5,734 nucleotides of DNA, taken from assembly GCA_013821615.1 (NCBI GenBank), contig JACDGQ010000226.1:1-5734 (forward strand). The letters run 5' to 3'. Every line of letters begins with the position of its first letter. Positions within the stretch are counted from its first letter, which is position 1. Of the stretch, positions 1 to 5,734 are shown one piece after another. Below the pieces are notes generated by a model. That model saw only the letters and a program-made list of their open reading frames with translations, was not told the origin of the DNA and did not search any database. The DNA is from Planctomycetota bacterium (lineage in GTDB: Bacteria > Planctomycetota > UBA11346). The translations under genes were made by a program, and so were the position numbers.

Positions 1-186
1 GCCGCCCTGGAGCCCGCCGGCTTCGCCCCCGATACCTGGGTGGTCGAGGCGCGCAGCCCTGGCCTGCTCGCTGCGCTCGCCACCGCCAACTCCTTGCGCG
101 ACCGCCCCGGCGTGGTGTCCAGCCAGCCGCTCATCCGGCGGGTACTGCGCGCGCCTGAAGGCGCCCCGCACGTTGATGAGCGGTAG
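1..186 (+). CDS. C-terminal end of an unidentified protein, S8-propeptide-like (5' end outside window)
   Basis: The frame is open from the first base and encodes 61 residues before TAG at 184-186. Third codon positions are almost all G or C, so it looks truly coding. Residues 14-48 (starting WVVEARSPG, then an ALATANSLRDRPGVVSSQPLIRR stretch) resemble the end of the propeptide of subtilisin-like S8 proteases, where an 'ALxLANxLxxxPGVxxAxP' pattern normally leads into the catalytic domain. That resemblance is from memory and uncertain. No catalytic Asp, His or Ser region follows in any plus frame. The product may therefore be a truncated protease remnant, a stand-alone inhibitor-like domain, or an unrelated protein whose tail merely looks similar. 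Coding is fairly sure; the family is a guess. Confidence 0.6.
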   Translation, partial: AALEPAGFAPDTWVVEARSPGLLAALATANSLRDRPGVVSSQPLIRRVLRAPEGAPHVDER

Positions 187-280
187 GCCGTTCTGCAGAT
201 CCCGGACCGTCGACCGCAGGTGCCGAGAACAGCGTGGGGAAATGCTCCCTGACGTCGAAGGGTATCGTGACGGGACGCGG

Positions 281-344
281 CACTCGTGGTGTTTCAGCGA
301 TCTCGGGTCCGGGGTCTCGCGTCTCAATTCACATTCGTGGTGTT
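281..344. repeat. Pair of 13-bp direct repeats around the heptamer repeat and gene end
   Basis: CACTCGTGGTGTT at 281-293 and CATTCGTGGTGTT at 332-344 match at 12 of 13 positions. They bracket the heptamer block and the stop codon of the minus-strand lipoprotein gene. The right copy is coding and helps encode the C-terminal Asn-Thr-Thr-Asn. The pair could be a target-site-like duplication left when the repeat block was inserted, or a small tandem duplication. Chance similarity is not excluded. Confidence 0.4.
296..323 (-). repeat. Short heptamer repeat directly after the lipoprotein stop codon
   Basis: Read on the minus strand, the bases right after the stop codon of the 324-2270 gene run GACGCGA, GACCCCG, GACCCGA, then a degenerate GATCGCT: four 7-bp units. 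The first three fit the GACGCGA/GACCCGA units of the large array at 5411-5536. The first unit abuts TGA, so the gene's end and the repeat are contiguous. Its function is unknown. Confidence 0.6.
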
Positions 345-2270
345 CACATCGAACACCGGCCCCGGGAATTCCAGGACGCCACCGCACTCGATGTCGCCCT
401 TGCCGTCCGGCCCGACGCCGATGCTGCGCAGCGGCCGCATGTGTTCGTCCGGCGTCGGCCCATAGCGGTAGTTGACCACCTTGCGGCCTTTGAAGTCGCC
501 GACGGTGATCAGCGGCGCGCGTTCGCACGGATCGATCACCACCGGATCGATCAGGCGCGCATCGCGCAGGCGCCGGTAGACCGTGCCCTTGCCGGCGGTG
601 GTGAAGCTCACGAAGTCGATCTCGCGATCGCCGCGGCAGCACACCGCCAGGGTGCGGTTGTATTCGTAGGGGCTGCTGCCCGGCGCCGCGGGATCGCTGT
701 TGCGCAGGAACATCATGCTGGTCGGCGTGCGCCCGACCTGGGTCACGCCCACCGCCTTGACGTCCTCGGCCTTCGCCGGGGCCTCGGTGGCGAGACCGCC
801 GACCGTCCAGGTGGCGATCCGCCCGTCGAGGGTGCCGATGTGGCAGAACCAGGGTTCGCCGCCGAACGGCCGCGTCCCGGCCAGCACCACGTTGGGGTGC
901 GGCACGCGGATGCTGGTCACCACCTTGGGCGCATAGCTGGGCAGCACGGCGAAGGTCGGCGGCCACTGCTTGGGCGCCAGCCCCGCGTCCACCGTCTTCG
1001 CCAGGTTCTCATCGCTGGTCAGGTACATCTGGCGCAGATACTCGATGGTCGGCTGCAGGTCGATGAACACCGCCTTGCTCTCGCTGCGCGAGATCACCAC
1101 CGCGTAGCCGGCGCTGAACAGCTTGTCCTTGCCGTCGCCCTTGATGAAGATGTCGCGGGTCTTGTGGTCCTCGAGCTTGTAGGTGCCGAACTCCTTGTTC
1201 TCGACCAGCCCCTGGCGGTTGTTGGTCGCGCAGCTGATGCCGGTCGGCGCGGCCATGCCGGGCAGTTCGATGTAGCCGAGGATCTTGAGCTGGTTGTAGC
1301 TGCCGAAGGTGGGCAGGCAGTAATAGCGCCAGCCGCGCAGGTTGGTGCCCTGCAGGGCGATCACCGCGACCTCGCCCTTGCCGCTCTGCAGATCCCACAG
1401 CGCGACCAGGCCGAGTTCGTTGCCGTTGGTCACCGCCACCGCGGTCGGCACCTTGCCCTTGGGGAACAGCAGACAGGGGTAGCTGTCGCCGCTGGTCTGC
1501 GTCCCGTCCGCACCCAGGAACCCGCTGGAGAACGCCATCAGCGCGTCGTTCGACCAGAACGTGCGTGAGCGCGCCATCGCCATGGGGAAGTGCAGCGGCC
1601 CGCCGTTCAGGTCCTGCCAATCCTTGCGCAGCAGCGCCGGATCGGGGTGGGATCCGCTCCACCACACCTTGGTCGGTCCGACCGTGATCAGGTTGCTCTC
1701 CCAGTTGTAGGTCTCGATGCGGTCCACGCCGGGATCGTCGGCGCGCTCCGGGACGTAGAAGACCTGGCCGCCGGTCGAACCGAAGGTGTCGTTGACCTTG
1801 GCCTCATAGCCGCCGTACTGGTAGGGCATGCCCTGGCCGTGGTGCGCACGCTTTTCGACTTTCGTCTCTGGCATGAACAGCGTGGGCAGGACCTCGGGCT
1901 TGGCGCCCTTGTGGTAGAAATCGTAGTCCGGGCCCAGGCGTCTGGTGATGGCCTGAACTCCCCAGGCGCGCGCCTCGCGCGCGTAGGCGGCCTTGTCCAC
2001 CTTGCCGGAGGCATCGACGGCCTTGCCCAGCCAGCCGGCGAGATCCTTGCCGGGAGCCGGGTCCTCGAGGTCCGCGCTGTCCGCGCCCGCCCCGGGTGCC
2101 ACAGGCGGGGTGCTGGCGACCGGTGGGACGGCAGGGTCCGCGACCGCAGGAGGCGTGGGGGCTGGCGGCGGCGCATCGGCCGCGTCGAGCGTCCCGCAGC
2201 AGGCGACCAGCCCCGCGAGCAGCAGGGTCCCGCGGAGGACCGCACGGGCGGGTTGGCCGACAAGCGTCAT
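324..2270 (-). CDS. Predicted lipoprotein with beta-propeller-like repeats, unknown function
   Basis: The protein has 648 residues. Residues 1-24 form a signal peptide: two arginines (9, 13), the hydrophobic core LLLAGLVA, and a lipobox Leu-Val-Ala-Cys with Cys24, so export and lipidation are predicted. Residues 32-62 are a Pro/Ala-rich linker, typical of a tether between membrane and folded domain. From about residue 75 the chain is folded and rich in Trp, Tyr and Gly. Several segments look like propeller blades (about 275-306, 386-407, 458-490 and 537-568), each with a short hydrophobic strand, a polar turn and a second strand ending in Asp-Leu, Trp-Thr or similar. No catalytic motif or named family is recognised. 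The ATG at 2270 is the first start after an in-frame TGA upstream and has only a weak GGAT as ribosome binding site. The gene stands alone on its strand, with heptamer repeats at its 3' end. The frame is very probably real; the fold is inferred. Confidence 0.85.
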   Translation of the reverse strand: MTLVGQPARAVLRGTLLLAGLVACCGTLDAADAPPPAPTPPAVADPAVPPVASTPPVAPGAGADSADLEDPAPGKDLAGWLGKAVDASGKVDKAAYAREARAWGVQAITRRLGPDYDFYHKGAKPEVLPTLFMPETKVEKRAHHGQGMPYQYGGYEAKVNDTFGSTGGQVFYVPERADDPGVDRIETYNWESNLITVGPTKVWWSGSHPDPALLRKDWQDLNGGPLHFPMAMARSRTFWSNDALMAFSSGFLGADGTQTSGDSYPCLLFPKGKVPTAVAVTNGNELGLVALWDLQSGKGEVAVIALQGTNLRGWRYYCLPTFGSYNQLKILGYIELPGMAAPTGISCATNNRQGLVENKEFGTYKLEDHKTRDIFIKGDGKDKLFSAGYAVVISRSESKAVFIDLQPTIEYLRQMYLTSDENLAKTVDAGLAPKQWPPTFAVLPSYAPKVVTSIRVPHPNVVLAGTRPFGGEPWFCHIGTLDGRIATWTVGGLATEAPAKAEDVKAVGVTQVGRTPTSMMFLRNSDPAAPGSSPYEYNRTLAVCCRGDREIDFVSFTTAGKGTVYRRLRDARLIDPVVIDPCERAPLITVGDFKGRKVVNYRYGPTPDEHMRPLRSIGVGPDGKGDIECGGVLEFPGPVFDVNTTNVN

Positions 2271-2336
2271 GACGATCCGATCGGGAACGGGAACGACCAG
2301 CGATGCTCAGGTCAGTATGCCGTCGCTCGTGAAGGG

Positions 2337-2378
2337 CTACAAGGCGCAAGCATCCAGCGCGCGCATCGGAAATCCTCC
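2337..2378 (-). other. Strong Shine-Dalgarno with nine-codon leader-like open frame
   Basis: On the minus strand, GGAGGA (2373-2378) lies six bases before an ATG (2364-2366). This ATG opens a frame of nine codons, MRALDACAL, ended by TAG at 2337-2339. It is 96 bases upstream of the lipoprotein ATG and in the same frame, with a further in-frame TGA in between. It is the best ribosome binding site in this intergenic region, while the lipoprotein's own start has a poor one. It could be a translated leader peptide, a degenerated longer N-terminus, or chance. Confidence 0.3.
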
Positions 2379-2448
2379 AAAACGCGGATGATGCCGAAAC
2401 CGGGGATTATTTCCGACAACGATCGGCGCTGCGCATCGTTACCCCTGC

Positions 2449-2589
2449 GTGGCCACCCTCTTCACCATCGTCGGCATCTGGTTGGGGATCAGCATCCCCA
2501 TGACGATCCTCGCGGTCTGCCTGCTGCGCGGCGGCCACGATGAGGACGAACTGCCGGCCTCGCCCGCCCTCGAGAACAAGCCGCGCTGA
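2449..2589 (+). CDS. Small single-pass membrane protein, unknown function
   Basis: From GTG at 2449 to TGA at 2587-2589 the frame encodes 46 residues. Residues about 2-27 are one hydrophobic helix (VATLFTIVGIWLGIS, then IPMTILAVCLL). An Arg-Gly-Gly stop-transfer and an acidic tail follow (His-Asp-Glu-Asp-Glu, then a Pro/Ala/Lys-rich end). The frame is called real because its third codon positions are nearly all G or C, whereas the bases just upstream in the same frame are not biased. That change near 2449 also guides the choice of start. No Shine-Dalgarno sequence is visible, so the start is uncertain; TTG at 2482 or a leaderless start are alternatives. It is divergent from the lipoprotein gene and convergent with purH. 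No family is recognised. Confidence 0.5.
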   Translation: MATLFTIVGIWLGISIPMTILAVCLLRGGHDEDELPASPALENKPR

Positions 2590-2612
2590 CGTTGGACGCA
2601 CGGTCCGGCTCC

Positions 2613-2644
2613 GGCCGGGCGCCCTGGCCACGGGTACCCGCGGC
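2613..2644. terminator. GC-rich palindromes between convergent genes, possible terminator
   Basis: Two adjacent inverted repeats lie in the 144-bp gap between the small plus-strand gene and the purH stop. One is GGCC-GGGCGCCC-T-GGCC (2613-2629). The other is GCCACGGGTACCCGCGGC (2627-2644), whose arms pair apart from one mismatch. There is no T-run after either arm on either strand, so this is not a classical intrinsic terminator. The convergent position is the main reason to list it. Confidence 0.2.
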
Positions 2645-2733
2645 CCATCTCCCTGACTGCAGCGGGTAGCTAGCCGCACGCGGAACTGCGCTGCCGGGCC
2701 GCGCCTCGTGCATGCGATACACCGCGCGCACCC

Positions 2734-4323
2734 TCAATGGCGGAAGTGGCGCACCCCGGTGAAGACCATGGCGATGCCGTGGCGGTCGGCCGCGGCGATG
2801 GTTTCGGGATCGCCCTTCGATCCTCCCGGCTGCACGATCGCCGTGACCCCGGCCTTGGCCGCGGCCTCGACGCCGTCGGCGAAGGGGAAGAAGGCGTCGC
2901 TGCCCAGCGCGCTGCCCGCGGCCCGCGCACCCGCGAGGTGGGCGGCGATCCAGCTCGAGTTGACGCGGCTCATCTGCCCGGCGCCGGCGCCCAGCAGCTC
3001 GCGGCCCTTGACCAGGCAGATGGCGTTCGATTTGAGGTGCTTCACCACCAGCCAGGCGAAGGCGAGGTCTTTCAGCTCCGTCGCGCTCGGCTGGCGCTGC
3101 GTCACCACCTTCACGTTCGCCGCGTCCCAGCCGAGGGTGTCGTAGTCCTGGACGAGCAGCCCGCCGAGCACGTTCCGCACGGAGTTCGCCAGGCGCGGCA
3201 CCGCCGCCGGCGCGCCCGCGGCGATCAGGCGCACATTGGCCTTCCACTTCGGCTTGGTGGTGATGATGGCGAGCGCCTCGGCCGAGAACGACGGCGCGAT
3301 GATCACCTCGACGAAGCGGCCCGGATCGGCGATGACTTCGGCGGTCGCGGCGTCGAGTTCGCGATTGAAGGCGATGATCGAACCGAACGCCGCCTGGGGA
3401 TCCCCCTCGTAAGCCTTGAGGAAGGCCTCCTTCAGGGTGTCGCCGGCGGCGCAGCCGCACGGATTGGTGTGCTTGATGATCGCGCAGGTCGGCTCGGGGA
3501 ACTCCTTCACCAGCTCCCACGCGGCGTCCGCGTCCATCAGATTGTTGTACGAGAGCTCCTTGCCGTGGAGCTGCCGCGCGCGCACCACCGATGCCGCGCC
3601 CGGCAGGCGCACGTCATAGAGCGCGGCCTGCTGGTGCGGATTCTCGCCATAGCGCAGGTCCTGGACCTTGCGCAGCGGGATGGCCTGCTCGGCGGGGAAG
3701 CGCTCGGCAGCCCACACCGCGGGATCGGCGGCGCAGGCGATGCGCGTCAGCTCCTCGGCGATCAGCGCGTCGTAGCGCGCCGTGGTGCGGAAGACCTTGC
3801 GCGCGCAGGCCTGGCGGAAGGCCAGGGTGGTGTCGCCGTCGTTGCCCGCGACCTCGGCGAGGAAGCGTGGGTAGTCCGCGGGATCGGTGAGCACGGTGAC
3901 GAAGGCGTGGTTCTTGGCCGCCGAGCGCAGCATGCTCGGGCCGCCGATGTCGATCTTCTCGATCTTGTCGGCGGTGGTCGCGCTGGCCTGGTCGCAAGTC
4001 GCCTCGAACGGGTAGAGGTTGACCACCACCAGGTCGATCAGGCCGATGCCGTTGGCCGCCGCCGCCTGCATGTGGTGGGCGTCGTCGCGCACGCACAGCA
4101 GGCCACCGTGGATCTTCGGATGGAGGGTCTTCACGCGGCCGTCCATCATCTCGGGGAAGCCGGTGTGCTCGGCGACCTCGATGACCGGAATGCCCGCATC
4201 CTGCAGCGCCTTGTAGGTGCCGCCGGTCGACAGCAGTTCGACGCCGCGGCGCTGCAGGGCGCGCGCCAGGTCGACCACGCCGGTCTTGTCGAACACGGAA
4301 AGCAGGGCGCGGCGGATGGTCAT
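2734..4323 (-). CDS. purH: Bifunctional AICAR formyltransferase / IMP cyclohydrolase
   Basis: PurH catalyses the last two steps of de novo purine synthesis in the cytoplasm: it formylates AICAR with 10-formyl-tetrahydrofolate and then closes the ring to IMP. The 529-residue length is normal for the family. The N-terminal cyclohydrolase (MGS-like) domain, about 1-190, shows SVFDKTG (9-15), STGGT (32-36), DGRVKTLHPKIHGG (61-74) and IDIGGPSMLRSAAKN (124-138). The C-terminal transformylase domain has the catalytic KHTNPCG (284-290), RYGENPHQ (224-231), SDAFFPFADG (475-484), QPGG (498-501) and the usual ending AMVFTGVRHFRH. No key residue seems lost. The ATG at 4323 is chosen because the protein then begins MTIRRALLSVFDKTG as in other PurH proteins and has GAGG six bases upstream. 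The frame stays open for 47 more codons, but that part is Pro/Arg-rich and unlike PurH. There is no other pur gene in the window. Confidence 0.98.
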   Translation of the reverse strand: MTIRRALLSVFDKTGVVDLARALQRRGVELLSTGGTYKALQDAGIPVIEVAEHTGFPEMMDGRVKTLHPKIHGGLLCVRDDAHHMQAAAANGIGLIDLVVVNLYPFEATCDQASATTADKIEKIDIGGPSMLRSAAKNHAFVTVLTDPADYPRFLAEVAGNDGDTTLAFRQACARKVFRTTARYDALIAEELTRIACAADPAVWAAERFPAEQAIPLRKVQDLRYGENPHQQAALYDVRLPGAASVVRARQLHGKELSYNNLMDADAAWELVKEFPEPTCAIIKHTNPCGCAAGDTLKEAFLKAYEGDPQAAFGSIIAFNRELDAATAEVIADPGRFVEVIIAPSFSAEALAIITTKPKWKANVRLIAAGAPAAVPRLANSVRNVLGGLLVQDYDTLGWDAANVKVVTQRQPSATELKDLAFAWLVVKHLKSNAICLVKGRELLGAGAGQMSRVNSSWIAAHLAGARAAGSALGSDAFFPFADGVEAAAKAGVTAIVQPGGSKGDPETIAAADRHGIAMVFTGVRHFRH

Positions 4324-4548
4324 GGCGGGCCTCGGCAGAGGGGGGCTGCAAACGGGAGGCGTGAGGGTCCGAAGCGTGCGCGGTCCGGCAAGGGGGAAGC
4401 GGGGGAGAAGCACGCCTCGAGGCCGGGGCAACGGAGTGAGAAAAGGTTGATGGGGCAGCTGCAACCATCATGGCAGCAGAGGCGTTCATCCGGAGTCAGA
4501 CGCGGTGATCGGCTTCATCCTGGAAAATGTTCGATCGTTAACTATCAT
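4324..4548. other. Divergent intergenic region between purH and the hydrolase gene
   Basis: These 225 bases must hold the promoters of both divergent genes. The purH side is very GC-rich and purine-rich on the plus strand. The last 25 bases before the hydrolase start are more AT-rich and hold the small palindromes CGATCG and GTTAAC. I could not identify a convincing -35/-10 pair, a purine-repressor-type operator or a riboswitch. Confidence 0.4.
4330..4333 (-). promoter_or_regulatory. Ribosome binding site of purH
   Basis: On the minus strand, GAGG lies six bases before the ATG at 4323. It supports this start over the upstream ATG at 4464 of the same open frame. Confidence 0.55.
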
Positions 4549-5409
4549 ATGAACATGAGGCTCGCCCCCAAATTCACCCAGCGACGGCAGATCATCATCG
4601 CCCTGCTGCGCTGCATCGTCGCTCCATTCCTGGTGTTGGCGGTGCTGCTGTTCTTCGCGCAGGGCAGCATGATCTACCTCCCGCACGGCTACACGGCCGC
4701 GCAGCTGCGCGGCGATCCACCGCGACTGATGCCCCTGTCCTTCACCACCGACGTCGGCGCGCAGACCTGCTTCTATGTGGCGCCGCGCGCGGCCGGCGCC
4801 GAGCTGCCGGCGCGCATCTGGCTGGTGTTCGGCGGCAACGCCATGGCCGCCCTGGACTGGAGCGGCTTCCTGATGGGCGCAGACGCGCGCGCCGGCTTCC
4901 TGCTCATCGACTATCCCGGCTATGGAGCCAGCGCCGGCCGACCGTCGCCCGACACCATCCTCGCGGCCAGCGAGGGCGCCATCGGCAGGCTCTCCGAGCA
5001 CCTCCACCTCGCCGCCGCGGACCTGGCCGGGCGCCTCGGCGTGCTCGGCCATTCCCTGGGCTGCGCGGCGGCACTGCAGTACGCTGCCCGCCATCCGGTG
5101 CAGCGCGCGGTGCTGGTGGCGCCGTTCACCAGCATGCTGGCGATGGCTCGGCGGAAGGTCGGCTGGCCGCTCTGCGAAGTGCTCGTGCACCGCTTCGATA
5201 ATCACGCGCGCCTCGCCGAGATCCTCGCCGCCGGCGCGCCCGCCATCACCATCCTGCACGGCGACGCCGATGAGATCATCCCGGTGGCGATGGGTCGCGC
5301 CTTGGCCGCGGATTTCCCCGCGCTCATCTACTGCGAGATCGCCGGCACCGGCCACAACAGCATCCTGCACGACGCCCAGGCCGCGATCTACGCCGCCATC
5401 GAGCGCTGA
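4549..5409 (+). CDS. Membrane-anchored alpha/beta hydrolase (serine hydrolase)
   Basis: The 286-residue protein has one N-terminal hydrophobic helix (about residues 15-38) after a basic start, so it is probably anchored in the inner membrane with the catalytic domain outside the cytoplasm. After the helix comes SMIYLP, similar to the 'hydrophobic-Y-x-P' segment of Bem46/YfhR/ABHD13-like hydrolases. Core motifs are VFGGNA (93-98, oxyanion-hole region), IDYPGYGAS (120-128), the nucleophile elbow GHSLG with Ser169, HGDADEIIP (237-245) with probable acid Asp241, and GTGHNS with catalytic His269. The triad looks complete. The substrate is unknown; an esterase or lipid-related role is only a family-level guess. 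The frame is open far upstream, antisense to purH. ATG 4549 (or ATG 4555) is chosen because it starts the basic residues and helix. No clear Shine-Dalgarno is seen. The stop is followed within two bases by the heptamer array. Confidence 0.9.
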   Translation: MNMRLAPKFTQRRQIIIALLRCIVAPFLVLAVLLFFAQGSMIYLPHGYTAAQLRGDPPRLMPLSFTTDVGAQTCFYVAPRAAGAELPARIWLVFGGNAMAALDWSGFLMGADARAGFLLIDYPGYGASAGRPSPDTILAASEGAIGRLSEHLHLAAADLAGRLGVLGHSLGCAAALQYAARHPVQRAVLVAPFTSMLAMARRKVGWPLCEVLVHRFDNHARLAEILAAGAPAITILHGDADEIIPVAMGRALAADFPALIYCEIAGTGHNSILHDAQAAIYAAIER

Positions 5410-5410
5410 A

Positions 5411-5536
5411 CTGCGAGTCGTGAGCAGCGAGACGCGAGGTGCGAGACCCGAGACCCGAGACGCGAGACGCGAGGTGCGGAGTGCGGAGTGCGGAGTGCGG
5501 AGTGCGAAGTGCGAAGTGCGAAGTGCGAAGTGCGAG
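5411..5536. repeat. Uninterrupted array of 18 heptamers
   Basis: The 126 bases divide exactly into 18 units of 7 bp with no insertion or deletion. In order they are CTGCGAG, TCGTGAG, CAGCGAG, ACGCGAG, GTGCGAG, ACCCGAG twice, ACGCGAG twice, GTGCGGA four times, GTGCGAA four times and GTGCGAG. The left units are diverse and the right units form blocks of identical copies, as expected from local slippage or duplication. The array begins two bases after the hydrolase stop codon. From 5424 to about 5662 all three plus frames stay open, giving heptapeptide-repeat reading frames that are products of the periodicity and not credible genes. Confidence 0.95.
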
Positions 5537-5622
5537 GGAAACCTATATCTCGCCGAATTCAAGCCGCGGCATCCCGCGCACATATTTGCGAATATCGATC
5601 CTTCTTCACGACGCACCCCATC

Positions 5623-5657
5623 GTCAGCCGTCAGCCATCAGCCGTCAGCCATCAGCC
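5623..5657. repeat. Second heptamer array, five units of a different sequence
   Basis: Five 7-bp units in a row read GTCAGCC, GTCAGCC, ATCAGCC, GTCAGCC and ATCAGCC. They differ only at the first base. The unit is unrelated in sequence to the array at 5411-5536 but has the same period. The 86 bases between the arrays (5537-5622) are more AT-rich and include ATATT-TGCG-AATAT at 5582-5595, a short hairpin-like inverted repeat. No gene is seen there. Confidence 0.9.
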
Positions 5658-5663
5658 AGGTAT

Positions 5664-5709
5664 GAACCGGGGACATAGGTAACACTCCGAACCGGGGACA
5701 TGGGTGACA
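5664..5709. mobile_element. Two 21-bp direct repeats, probable end of an insertion sequence
   Basis: GAACCGGGGACATRGGTRAC followed by A occurs at 5664-5684 and again at 5689-5709, 25 bp apart start to start, with 19 of 21 bases the same. I associate GAACCGGGGACAT...GGT...ACA motifs with the terminal regions of IS481-like elements, where repeated transposase-binding sites are plausible, but that link is from memory. If right, the element continues beyond the right edge. An ATG at 5709 opens MRLLGLEV before the window ends, too short to judge. Confidence 0.45.
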
Positions 5710-5734
5710 TGCGTCTCCTTGGTCTGGAGGTGCC

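Noticed and set aside
234..1568. Long plus-strand open frame antisense to the lipoprotein gene
   Set aside because: It is a shadow of the minus-strand gene. The minus frame has a signal peptide, a lipobox and normal protein composition; the plus frame has none.
2407..2679. Minus-strand open frames overlapping the small membrane-protein gene
   Set aside because: Their translations are Arg/Asp-rich and shapeless, while the plus frame gives a clean hydrophobic helix and strong third-position bias.
4324..4464. 47-codon N-terminal extension of purH from an upstream ATG
   Set aside because: It is Pro/Arg-rich, unlike PurH N-termini, and the ATG at 4323 has both the family-typical start and a GAGG site.
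2737..4548. Very long plus-strand open frame antisense to purH, continuous with the hydrolase frame
   Set aside because: It mirrors purH codons, a common effect of high GC third positions, and its translation is Arg/His/Ala-rich with no domain until the hydrolase start at 4549.
4514..4548. Promoter directly before the hydrolase start (TATCAT at 4543-4548 as a -10)
   Set aside because: The -10-like box touches the ATG and no -35-like hexamer lies at a suitable distance.
5411..5536. CRISPR array
   Set aside because: The units are 7 bp and contiguous, with no spacers and no repeat in the 23-47 bp range.
5424..5682. Overlapping small open frames with repeated RSAKCEV-like peptides
   Set aside because: They exist in all frames because of the 7-bp period and have no ribosome binding site or domain.
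5709..5734. Start of a transposase gene at ATG 5709
   Set aside because: Only eight codons are in the window and no transposase-specific residues or ribosome site can be judged.

Overview
The window is a strongly GC-rich stretch of bacterial chromosome. Its genes use G or C at nearly every third codon position. The sequence does not fix the taxon. A lipobox signal peptide on a large secreted protein and a membrane-anchored alpha/beta hydrolase suit a Gram-negative envelope. GC-rich genes followed by 7-bp tandem repeats resemble what I recall from Planctomycetes/Verrucomicrobia-type genomes, but this is a weak impression and not a determination.

Layout, left to right. (1) The 3' end of a plus-strand gene (1-186) resembles the propeptide part of a subtilisin-like (S8) protease but stops with no catalytic domain after it. 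(2) A 137-bp gap holds a short 7-bp-period repeat touching the stop codon of the next gene. (3) A minus-strand gene (324-2270) encodes a predicted 648-residue lipoprotein with beta-propeller-like strands and no recognised family; a strong Shine-Dalgarno plus nine-codon open frame sits upstream of it. (4) A small plus-strand membrane-protein gene (2449-2589) follows. (5) purH (2734-4323, minus) is the only confidently named gene and encodes the enzyme for the last two steps of IMP synthesis. (6) A 225-bp divergent spacer leads to a plus-strand alpha/beta hydrolase with an N-terminal membrane anchor (4549-5409). (7) The right end (5410-5734) has no gene that can be called. It holds an uninterrupted array of 18 heptamers, an 86-bp more AT-rich spacer, a second array of five unrelated heptamers, and two 21-bp direct repeats that look like the end of an insertion sequence lying beyond the window.

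Nothing links the genes into one pathway; they look like separate units with alternating orientation. The most interesting signal is the repeat system. Two unrelated genes at opposite ends of the window both carry heptamers of one family (GACGCGA/GACCCGA type) just after the stop codon, in the same orientation relative to the gene. A second heptamer family and a probable transposon end lie beside the larger array.
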